This document shows, one piece after another, positions 56,485 to 64,000 of a stretch of DNA of 64,000 bases. Numbering within the stretch: position 1 is the first letter of the stretch; each line of letters starts with the position of its first letter. Origin of the DNA: an uncultured Sulfurimonas sp. (GTDB lineage Bacteria > Campylobacterota > Campylobacteria > Campylobacterales > Sulfurimonadaceae); the NCBI RefSeq assembly GCF_963662755.1, contig NZ_OY759725.1, forward strand, positions 1,563,781 to 1,627,780, written 5' to 3'. The position numbers were made by a program, and so were the translations under genes. The notes beneath the pieces are model-generated. The model was not told the DNA's origin. It did not search any database and saw only the letters and a program-made list of their open reading frames with translations.

Positions 56485-59400
56485 ATTATTCTCCTGTTTG
56501 TTACACCTTTAGCTTTAGTTGTTGTGGTTGTGTCATTTTCAGCTTTACCACTCCACGCACCAGCATTAGTAAACTCAACTTCAAAATCATTACTAGTAGC
56601 AGAAGCATTGTTTTCATTGTAAAGAAGCCAAGAACTAGGAGTGTTTTTCATTGTAGCCATATACGGTAGTGTTCCGCCGTTATATTTTAGATAGTATTCA
56701 AAACTAAACACACCAGCACTTCTACCTGCAATATTATCTACATTTGCAGCATCTTCGCTAATTACTCCTATGAGCCCATCATTATTTCCTTCTCTATGCC
56801 ATGAGTTTGCAAACCACCTTGTATCTCCTGTTCCATTGTTGTTAAAAGCAGGAAGTAAAGCGGGATTGTCGCTATAAACTTGATAAATAAGAGTTGGATT
56901 ATTTCTATCTGGAGTGTCATTTGTTTGACAAGGTAAGGTATGACAAATCTTAGTAATAGGTCTTTTTGGACCTTGAGCACGCCCATAAAACATAGTGGCA
57001 TCTACATTTATAGCGTGAGTAGCATCTGTGCCGATATGTACAGCTGTATTTTTATCAGATACATTTAAATCGCTAACATTTACTACAAAGGGATTTTTTG
57101 AAGCATTTATGTCTCTTTGAAAGTTAAATCTTATTTCAAAATCAGCACTACCGCTATTGGCTACTGTAAAAGCCTGAGTTGGTGGTACTACGACACCAAA
57201 ACCTAACAAACTCGCTGCATTTCTATACTCGATAGCACCTGTTGTATTGAAATCTTTATATATTACATCTCCAATAGGATTTGGAAGAGTTAAATCTCCA
57301 CTTGTAATATTGTACGTAATGTCAACTCCTACATTAGCAGCATAACAATCTTTATGATAATTTACTGTAGTAGCATTAAGATGATTTTGAGCAGTAGCTC
57401 TAAAATTCAAAGTTACTGCCATATTTGTCAAATCATTTGAGAGATATGTAAAATTATCTGTGTTGTTGTGGTTTATGTTAATTGGTGGAGTTGTGATTGC
57501 AAAGTGATGAGGTTTGATATTTAAGTTTATAGAATTAGGTGTTATGTATCTTTGTAAATCACTTGTATCAGATGCATCTACTATTGCAAACTCTTGTCCG
57601 GGTATCTCAGAGATAGTAAAACTATACAAACCAACATCGCTAAGTGTATATACATCTGAGACTTCTCCATCTACAAAAGAGTATGAAGATTGATTTACAT
57701 CATTTAAGTAAGATGTAGCACAATTTAAACCAGTATTTATAAGATTTACATCTGTATCTAAGTTTGAAAAAGCTTCATTATAATTTATAGATGCGCTACC
57801 TGTAAAATCATTGGCAATATAGTTAATTCTTACATCTTCAGCTTTAACCAAAAGAGTACTAGCATTAAGTACACCATTTACGCTTGCTATAGAGAAATTA
57901 TTTGGTCTCATAGCAAAGTCATTTGATTCTGCAATTTGGCATGGACTATTTGGATTTCCAAGCGAGTCGTAGCCTGTTTTACATGTTGCTTTTGTGTTTG
58001 CACCACTTCCTGAGATATTCCAACAACTATCCCAAGAGTTGCTATAGCCACAATATTTAAATTGAAAGGCAAGTCTTTTATAAACACCACCAAGAGTTGA
58101 GAGTGCATCTGATAGGGTTATAACTCCTCTTGGATTTGAATCAAGATTAAAATCATTTGTTTCGCCTAATTGCCCATAATATCGTAAATCTGTGATTTGA
58201 TTAACGCTTAACCCATTTGACTCAACTTGATTTATATCTACAAGAAATACACCTGCACTAACATTGTGGTCATTGACTATTTCTGCTCTGTTTTGACTAA
58301 GAAGTAGGATGTCAAAATCTTTTGCTTCTTTAAAAATTTTTGTAGTTATATTTAAATCAGTAGGAGCCATAACTGGATAACCACCACTTGTATCAATGCT
58401 AGGATGATTATGTTCGATAACTGTAAAAGGTCCTTCTGTAAGTCCATAACGATTAAATCCATAATAATTATCCCAAGACATACACATATAGTCATAGTAT
58501 GAATAAAAAGCACCATTATCATCATTGTGGTAAACATTGCCATCGCTATCAGATATAAAATTTAGCCATGCGTATTGTGTGTAGTTTCCATTTGGTTCAT
58601 AGTATATTTCATCACAAGCCCCATTAGTAGCTCTGTTACTTCCTGGAGCAGTTATACTACATTCTGGTGTACCGTTGTTTGCACTTGAATTATGAATATA
58701 GTTACCTGCTCCAACATCAGCTATCCACCATTGATCGCCATCGGTAATCCCTTGTAAACCAGCTGCCACTTGATCCATAAGAGTTGTTCTCCACCCAGCA
58801 TAGCCCATAGTGCCATCATCTGGAAACACAGCACTATAATCTGTACATTCCAAAGCCCCAGATACGCTTCCAGAGTTCATACATCTACCACTCATAGTTC
58901 CTTGTGGAGTATTTGAACCACGACCCCAAGTCCCACTAGTACCATTTTGAGGGTAGTATAATCCAAATGGTCCATAAGGCCAAATTTCATTGTAACCTTC
59001 ACCTGCTTTATAATACTCTTGAGCCGTATTGTTGGTATACATTTGATATTTTTCACGGACAGTACCTGTGTAGTTTATCCATTCATTTTTATTTGAAGAG
59101 AGATAACTTTGGGTTCTTGTAAAAGTATCTTTTGTATTTGGTACAAAAAAGAGAAGTCCGAGTTGACTACAAGTATCATGGTAAATGCTTGGGTTATTAC
59201 GAACTTCACTCATTGTTTTGATGTCATTTTTTGAGTTTGTTACTTTAGCATCTAGAGCCATAACAAAAGTCCAAGCTTGTTTAATATCTTCTTGATATTT
59301 ACAATATGCTACAAAGGGTCTAAACTTTGTTGTAACCGTATCACCGAGGACTCTTCCACTTTTATCTGGATCTACCCAAAAGTAGCCATTAGAAGCACCA

Positions 59401-61277
59401 CCTAAGGTAGGAAGATGGGTTACATCATCAGGTACCTTTTGAAAAATCTGTCTACATGTTTCTTCTAAGATTTCACTACCATAAGTTCCAGTTGTAGAAG
59501 AGTTTGTTGTTCCTACAATATCTGGATATGTTAAGTATTTGTACTGGCTAAGAAGTTTTAAACGCATAGAGTTTACTTTACATCGCCCGTTTGTATAATC
59601 AAGTGTATTAATTTTAACAGCTTGATCCCATGCTCCTTTACGAAGTTTACTAGTATTACAGTTTGACAAACTAGTGTTAGTCCAGTCAATTACAAAAGGT
59701 GTACCTATAAGATTTATGTTACTAAAATATCCTTGATTACTAGATCCTTCAGCGACCGAAGTAGGTTCTACTTCTATAGTACTTCCAGATATTTTAATTT
59801 GTAAAAAATTAAATGAATTTGCAGCTTCAGTAGTTTTAGCAGAATCAGCTTCAGAATAATAATTTGCACTAGGAGAATCATCTTCAAAGACAAAGTTATT
59901 GTAGTCATTTTTTAATGGTAGAGCTATCAATTCTCTTGGTGCTCTAGGGCTATTTCTATCACAATATATTTCATAAGAGTTAGAATCATCTCCACCATCA
60001 GGATCAATTATATGAAAACCCTCTGCAAGACCATTGACCTCGCAATAGCTTGGGATGCAGTCTTTACATGTCCTAGTGCTACCAAGATAATCTTTTTTTG
60101 CACTTTCATTTGCATAGATTGTATTAACTGCTCCATCACTAAGTGCAATATTGAATATTTTAACTTCATCTACCAAACCACTAAATGATGTATCACTATG
60201 TAGAGTTGTTCCTATGGTAAAAGGGCTACCTGTTGCATTTGCAAAGTTTCCATTTGGCGAGGCATTAGTACTTTTTACTCCATCTATGAAGGTACTAAGA
60301 GTAGAACCATCGTAAATAACTGCTATAAAATGCCAGTTATCTTGAGTTATACCTGTGCCTATGTTACCTGCAAAATCTGTTGAAGCATCTATATAAACAT
60401 GTAAACTTCCGTTTGAATTTACACCAATTTCAAGATTGTCATTATTGCTATCAGATGCTTTTGCAAAAATTGTGTTTGCAGTTCCATAATTTGAAGTTGC
60501 AGCGTTAAAACTTTTTGGTTTTATCCAAGCTGTTATAGTAAATTTATCATTGCTTGAGCCAAAAATATCATTAAAACTATCTCCTGCAGATATATAATCA
60601 TCTACACCATCAAAAGAAGCACTAGAACAGAGCATGGAATCATCTTTATCTACTTTAGCACCATTGTAACTTTGTCCATTTGATACTCCAATGGAGTTAA
60701 CAACTTCGCCAGCTACTCCACTCCATGAACATTCATCAAAACGGTATTCAGCTTTGATAAAATCCGTAACAATACTTGTAAATAAATTTGTAGTAGGAAC
60801 TATAACTCTACTTCCTATACTTGAGTCATTTTTCCAAGCAAACTTTGCATAAGCTCCTCCAGTCCATTCTGTGAACTTGATTGTGATAGGATAATAACCG
60901 GTAGTATAATAAGTTGATGCTGTGTCTTGATAATTGTTAGTATTACCTGTCCATGTAGAGTTGTTATAAAGTTCTACACCATTAATATTTAGAACCATTA
61001 CATCATCATGAGCCAATGAAAAAATGTAGTTGGCATTTTCAGGTAAATATATATAACCTTTCCATTCTATGCTGTAGTTATCGTTTCCAATTGCTCCATT
61101 TGGACTTGCGCTTCCCCATTCAAAATTAATTGTGCTATCAACTCTAGTGAATGCACTTGGTGTTGTGAAAGAATTGTTGTTATAATAAGTTCCAGTAAGA
61201 CCAACAGAGTATAAATTTGTAGAAAAAAAGAACAAAAACAACAGCGGGAAATAAAAAGCTTTCTTAAAAGTTTTCAT
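56478..61277 (-). CDS. Giant PA14/LamG MshQ-like secreted adhesin
   Basis: A 1599-residue exported protein with signal peptide (KAFYFPLLFLFFFSTNLYS). Visible domains are PA14 (residues 25-165, carbohydrate-binding fold), a LamG/concanavalin-like domain (about 205-390, with SFDGVDDYISAG and WHFIAVIYDG) and a cysteine-containing GON/fibrinogen-like region (about 403-660, GFHIIDPDGGDDSNSYEIYC). The C-terminal third (about 980-1599) resembles MshQ, with SNDFAMRPNNFSI. It has no autotransporter barrel. Being the first gene of an operon with three minor pilins, it probably sits at a pilus tip in the role of PilY1. Confidence 0.75.
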   Translation of the reverse strand: MKTFKKAFYFPLLFLFFFSTNLYSVGLTGTYYNNNSFTTPSAFTRVDSTINFEWGSASPNGAIGNDNYSIEWKGYIYLPENANYIFSLAHDDVMVLNINGVELYNNSTWTGNTNNYQDTASTYYTTGYYPITIKFTEWTGGAYAKFAWKNDSSIGSRVIVPTTNLFTSIVTDFIKAEYRFDECSWSGVAGEVVNSIGVSNGQSYNGAKVDKDDSMLCSSASFDGVDDYISAGDSFNDIFGSSNDKFTITAWIKPKSFNAATSNYGTANTIFAKASDSNNDNLEIGVNSNGSLHVYIDASTDFAGNIGTGITQDNWHFIAVIYDGSTLSTFIDGVKSTNASPNGNFANATGSPFTIGTTLHSDTSFSGLVDEVKIFNIALSDGAVNTIYANESAKKDYLGSTRTCKDCIPSYCEVNGLAEGFHIIDPDGGDDSNSYEIYCDRNSPRAPRELIALPLKNDYNNFVFEDDSPSANYYSEADSAKTTEAANSFNFLQIKISGSTIEVEPTSVAEGSSNQGYFSNINLIGTPFVIDWTNTSLSNCNTSKLRKGAWDQAVKINTLDYTNGRCKVNSMRLKLLSQYKYLTYPDIVGTTNSSTTGTYGSEILEETCRQIFQKVPDDVTHLPTLGGASNGYFWVDPDKSGRVLGDTVTTKFRPFVAYCKYQEDIKQAWTFVMALDAKVTNSKNDIKTMSEVRNNPSIYHDTCSQLGLLFFVPNTKDTFTRTQSYLSSNKNEWINYTGTVREKYQMYTNNTAQEYYKAGEGYNEIWPYGPFGLYYPQNGTSGTWGRGSNTPQGTMSGRCMNSGSVSGALECTDYSAVFPDDGTMGYAGWRTTLMDQVAAGLQGITDGDQWWIADVGAGNYIHNSSANNGTPECSITAPGSNRATNGACDEIYYEPNGNYTQYAWLNFISDSDGNVYHNDDNGAFYSYYDYMCMSWDNYYGFNRYGLTEGPFTVIEHNHPSIDTSGGYPVMAPTDLNITTKIFKEAKDFDILLLSQNRAEIVNDHNVSAGVFLVDINQVESNGLSVNQITDLRYYGQLGETNDFNLDSNPRGVITLSDALSTLGGVYKRLAFQFKYCGYSNSWDSCWNISGSGANTKATCKTGYDSLGNPNSPCQIAESNDFAMRPNNFSIASVNGVLNASTLLVKAEDVRINYIANDFTGSASINYNEAFSNLDTDVNLINTGLNCATSYLNDVNQSSYSFVDGEVSDVYTLSDVGLYSFTISEIPGQEFAIVDASDTSDLQRYITPNSINLNIKPHHFAITTPPININHNNTDNFTYLSNDLTNMAVTLNFRATAQNHLNATTVNYHKDCYAANVGVDITYNITSGDLTLPNPIGDVIYKDFNTTGAIEYRNAASLLGFGVVVPPTQAFTVANSGSADFEIRFNFQRDINASKNPFVVNVSDLNVSDKNTAVHIGTDATHAINVDATMFYGRAQGPKRPITKICHTLPCQTNDTPDRNNPTLIYQVYSDNPALLPAFNNNGTGDTRWFANSWHREGNNDGLIGVISEDAANVDNIAGRSAGVFSFEYYLKYNGGTLPYMATMKNTPSSWLLYNENNASATSNDFEVEFTNAGAWSGKAENDTTTTTKAKGVTNRRIMW

Positions 61278-61394
61278 AACAGACTCCTTGTTTTAAAATG
61301 AAATATAGCATTCATTTAGCCTCTATTATACTACTGTTTTTTAAAAAATTTCATAAAAATGGTTAAAATATATTTTTTTGAAGCGTTTTTATTT

Positions 61395-61775
61395 TTACTT
61401 CTTTAAAAAAGTAGATATTTTCTCGGCAACACCATATTTTGTAGATTCGGCTAAAATTACTTGAGCTGCTTTGTTGTTGTCAGTGTTAAAAATAAGTGGT
61501 CCTATAAAATTTACTACTGAATTTTCTATCGGTGTTTGGATTAGAACTATGTTTAAAATCAAAAGATTTGATTTTTCATCTATCTCCATCATATCTTTAA
61601 CTTTGTTTGGAACTTCAAAGTCATACTCTCTTAAAACAAAAGGATCTATAAGAGTAAAAGATATATGCTCATCCTCACATGAAACCATCTTCATAAACAC
61701 ATCATCAATCTTTTGTAGCTCTACTTGCTTTATATTTTCAAAACCTAAAAGAGGTACACTTATATCAAATTTCAT
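61395..61775 (-). CDS. fliW: Flagellar assembly factor FliW
   Basis: FliW binds flagellin and antagonises CsrA, coupling flagellin export to its translation; 126 residues. Family segments are PLLGFENIKQVELQKID at the N-terminus, FTLIDPFVLREYDFEV and NFIGPLIFNTDNNKAAQVIL. RBS AAAGG precedes the ATG. The neighbouring bamD and lon genes appear in the same order in H. pylori (HP1377-HP1379 as I recall). No csrA or flagellin gene is in the window. Confidence 0.92.
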   Translation of the reverse strand: MKFDISVPLLGFENIKQVELQKIDDVFMKMVSCEDEHISFTLIDPFVLREYDFEVPNKVKDMMEIDEKSNLLILNIVLIQTPIENSVVNFIGPLIFNTDNNKAAQVILAESTKYGVAEKISTFLKK

Positions 61776-61912
61776 AAAAAACCTTTTGTAAAATATTTGC
61801 GTATTGTAGCACTATAAGCATAAAATGTACCATCCCAATAAGAAAAATTTAACCTGTGTTATATATCTTTTGGATAGAATATCATCTTATTTATTTATTG
61901 GGATATTATTTG

Positions 61913-62797
61913 ATGAAAATGAAACAAAGTTTTTTCTTAACAGCATTGGTAATTATACTTTTCTTTAGTGGCTGTTCTAAAGAGTTAGAAGAGTACAACA
62001 AACCTGCGATTTATTGGTATGGAAAAATAGTAAAGTATATTTCTAATGGAGATTTAGAAAAAGCTGATAACTATTACAGCTCTTTACAAGGTGAACATAT
62101 TGGCTCTCCTCTTTTACCAGAAGCTACAATGATTTTGGCTATTGCTCATATGCATCATGAAGAGTATCTTTTAACTGAACACTTTTTAAATGAGTACATA
62201 AAAAGATATGCTACTGCAAATGAAAAAGAAGATGCAGAGTTTTTGAAGATAAAAGCTAAGTATATGGCACTTCCAAATCCTAGACGTGACCAAGCTTTGA
62301 TAGAAGAGGCAATAAAAGAGGCTCAAAAGTTTAAACACAACTATCCTAACTCTATGTATTATGCTATTGTAGATACAATGCAGACACGTCTTTATATGGC
62401 TGAGGCTGCTTTGAATGAAACTATTGCAGACCTTTATACTAGACTAGATAAGCCAAAAAGTGCTGATTATTATAGAAATCTTAAGCCTCAACCATGGATA
62501 AATTGGGATGAAATAGATAGAGCAAATACTGCTTGGTATAGAGCATGGTTTGAGGGAGATGGAACTGAGAGTTGGTATGCGTTTATGGTTCCAGATACAA
62601 GAAGTGTTGTTTCAAGAAACTCAGTTGTAGATGACTCTGTTGCTAGTGAAGTTAAACCAAAAGAGATAGAAAAACCTAAAGAAAATCTTAGTAAATTTCA
62701 ACAAGATGAGCTAAAAAAAGCACAAGATTTAAAAGACAAAGGCATTATCACAGAAGATGAGTTCAATGCCTTAAGAGATAAAATATTAGAACTTTAA
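61913..62797 (+). CDS. bamD: Outer membrane assembly lipoprotein BamD with C-terminal SHOCT-like extension
   Basis: BamD of the beta-barrel assembly machine, 294 residues from the ATG at 61913; the frame extends upstream but lacks a signal sequence there. The lipobox is FFSGC followed by SKELEEYNKPAIYWY. TPR-like helices cover residues about 30-215. The C-terminal 30 residues (QQDELKKAQDLKDKGIITED and onward) look like a SHOCT domain, a short helical oligomerisation module, joined by a Lys/Pro/Glu-rich linker. This tail is absent in E. coli BamD. lon follows 16 bases later. Confidence 0.88.
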   Translation: MKMKQSFFLTALVIILFFSGCSKELEEYNKPAIYWYGKIVKYISNGDLEKADNYYSSLQGEHIGSPLLPEATMILAIAHMHHEEYLLTEHFLNEYIKRYATANEKEDAEFLKIKAKYMALPNPRRDQALIEEAIKEAQKFKHNYPNSMYYAIVDTMQTRLYMAEAALNETIADLYTRLDKPKSADYYRNLKPQPWINWDEIDRANTAWYRAWFEGDGTESWYAFMVPDTRSVVSRNSVVDDSVASEVKPKEIEKPKENLSKFQQDELKKAQDLKDKGIITEDEFNALRDKILEL

Positions 62798-62813
62798 GAA
62801 ACTAGGAACAAAT

Positions 62814-64000
62814 ATGAAACTAAGCAATTACGGAGAATTTCCAGCGGATATACCTGTTATAGCAGAAGATGAACTTTTTTTATACCCTTTTATGATTTCA
62901 CCTCTTTTTTTAAGTGATGAAAACAATATAAATGCTGCAACAGTTGCAATGGAAGATAGTTCATTGGTTATAGTCTGCCCTACAAAATCGTCTCGCAACG
63001 GAGAAAGAACATACGATGCTATATATGAAGCTGGTGTTGTTGGATCTATTATGAGAAAAGTTGCACTTCCTGATGGAAGAGTGAAAGTTCTTTTTCAAGG
63101 GCTTGCTCGTGCAAAAACACTTTATAAAGTCCAAGATTCTCCTCTTATTGCAAATGTAGATATTCTTCAAGCTACAAACTCAGAGTCTTTAAAAATAGAT
63201 GCCATACTAGAAGTAGTTCGTGAGAAAGTAAGAGTATTATCAGGTGTAAGTAACTACTTTCCTCCAGATTTGCTTAGAACCATAGAGGAAAATCATGACT
63301 ACAATAGAATAATTGATTTAATTTGTAGCAGTGTAAAACTTAAAAAAGAACAAGCTTATAAACTTTTTGTTGAGGTAGATACTGAGAAAAGATTTTTACT
63401 TTTAATCGATTATCTTATAGATGAAATAGAAGCAAATAAGCTTCAAAAAGAGATAAGAAGTAAAGTTCATACTCATATAGAAAAAGTAAATAAAGAGTAC
63501 TTTTTAAAAGAGCAGTTAAAACAGATACAAAAAGAGTTAGGTACTGATACTGCAAGAGATGAAGAGATAGAAGAGTATCGTAATAAACTAGAAGCAAAAA
63601 AAGATAAAATGGGAGAGGATGCATATAAGGAAATTTCTAAGCAGATAGAGAGATTTTCAAGAATGCATCCAGACTCTTCAGATGCATCTATGACTCAAAC
63701 TTATCTTGATTGGACTTTAGAGATTCCATTTGGTGAAAATGCAAAAAAAGCACTTAAAATTAAAGATGTAGAAAATCAACTAAATGAAGATCACTTCTCG
63801 CTTAAAAAACCAAAAGAGAGAATAGTAGAGTATTTTGCAGTTAAAGAGCTTTTAGAGTTAAGAGGCGTAAATAACGATAGTGCAGGAGCTATTTTATGTT
63901 TTTCAGGACCTCCAGGTGTTGGTAAAACTTCTTTAGCAAACTCTATTGCAGAGGCTTTAAAAAGACCTCTTATTAGAATAGCTCTTGGTGGACTTGAAGA
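62814..64000 (+). CDS. lon: ATP-dependent protease Lon, N-terminal part (runs off window)
   Basis: Open frame from the ATG at 62814 (RBS TAGGA) to the end of the window, about 395 codons. It covers the N-terminal substrate-binding domain (FLYPFMISPLFLSDENNINA; EYFLKEQLKQIQKELGTD) and the start of the AAA+ domain with Walker A CFSGPPGVGKTSLANSIAEA. The sensor regions and Ser-Lys protease domain lie outside. Lon degrades misfolded and regulatory proteins in the cytoplasm. It is probably co-transcribed with bamD. Confidence 0.96.
   Translation, partial: MKLSNYGEFPADIPVIAEDELFLYPFMISPLFLSDENNINAATVAMEDSSLVIVCPTKSSRNGERTYDAIYEAGVVGSIMRKVALPDGRVKVLFQGLARAKTLYKVQDSPLIANVDILQATNSESLKIDAILEVVREKVRVLSGVSNYFPPDLLRTIEENHDYNRIIDLICSSVKLKKEQAYKLFVEVDTEKRFLLLIDYLIDEIEANKLQKEIRSKVHTHIEKVNKEYFLKEQLKQIQKELGTDTARDEEIEEYRNKLEAKKDKMGEDAYKEISKQIERFSRMHPDSSDASMTQTYLDWTLEIPFGENAKKALKIKDVENQLNEDHFSLKKPKERIVEYFAVKELLELRGVNNDSAGAILCFSGPPGVGKTSLANSIAEALKRPLIRIALGGLE

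Overview
The window is AT-rich (about one third GC), densely coding chromosomal DNA from a Campylobacterota (epsilonproteobacterial) bacterium, most like Sulfurimonas. The evidence is protein content and gene order. Blocks known from Helicobacter and Campylobacter recur here: flgB-flgC-fliE-ftsI, ispG-dnaB-comEC, an M23 peptidase next to a PgbA-like protein and GlcD, a cluster of LPP20-type lipoproteins, kdsA-ribH-nusB, and fliW/bamD/lon. It also has futalosine-pathway MqnC, promoters with a strong TATAAT but no clear -35 box, and frequent TTG starts. rpoB and rpoC are separate overlapping genes, unlike the fused gene of Helicobacter and Wolinella.

Layout. Bases 1-8.6 kb: rpoB end, rpoC, rpsL, rpsG, fusA (transcription and translation core). 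8.7-14.5 kb: small membrane and secreted proteins, bpt, prfB, panC, ftsI. 14.6-15.9 kb: flagellar rod genes behind a sigma-54 promoter. 16.0-17.1 kb: two type IV pilin-like genes. 17.1-27.2 kb: priA, an M23 cell-shape peptidase, a PgbA-like protein, glcD, yihY, comEC, dnaB, ispG. 27.3-29.3 kb: a TonB receptor carrying the copper motif of OprC/NosA. 29.4-38.3 kb: agmatine deiminase, alr, a PAS/rsmG operon, a CZB protein, ribA, hemB, argF, a putative NIT-like sensor protein, trpS. 38.4-47.3 kb: a short HPF, hemJ, der, three LPP20-family lipoproteins, a phosphoribosyltransferase, a cytochrome c, a DjlA-like protein, a drug/metabolite transporter and a choloylglycine-hydrolase-family enzyme. 47.5-53.7 kb: kdsA, ribH, nusB, mqnC, an M16 protein, recG. 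53.8-61.3 kb: long HPF, then an operon for a giant PA14/LamG MshQ-like adhesin and three minor pilin-like proteins. 61.4-64 kb: fliW, bamD and the start of lon. There is no rRNA, tRNA, CRISPR, insertion sequence or prophage. No stretch above 300 bases lacks a gene.

The most unusual material lies between genes and, once, inside a gene. (1) A roughly 100-bp element occurs twice in opposite orientation (rpsL-rpsG and ribH-nusB), and three of its hairpin stems differ by compensating base changes. (2) A REP-like short palindrome family (TTCC-stem-loop-GGAA, often followed by CGAGA) occurs singly and as a cluster between kdsA and ribH, also with compensating changes. (3) Three palindromes and a 24-bp tandem repeat sit in frame inside priA. 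(4) The hexamer AGATGC/GCATCT is strongly over-represented throughout. (5) Three genes have TATAAT exactly six bases before their ATG, which predicts leaderless mRNAs. The giant adhesin/minor-pilin operon is the best candidate for a poorly described protein system.
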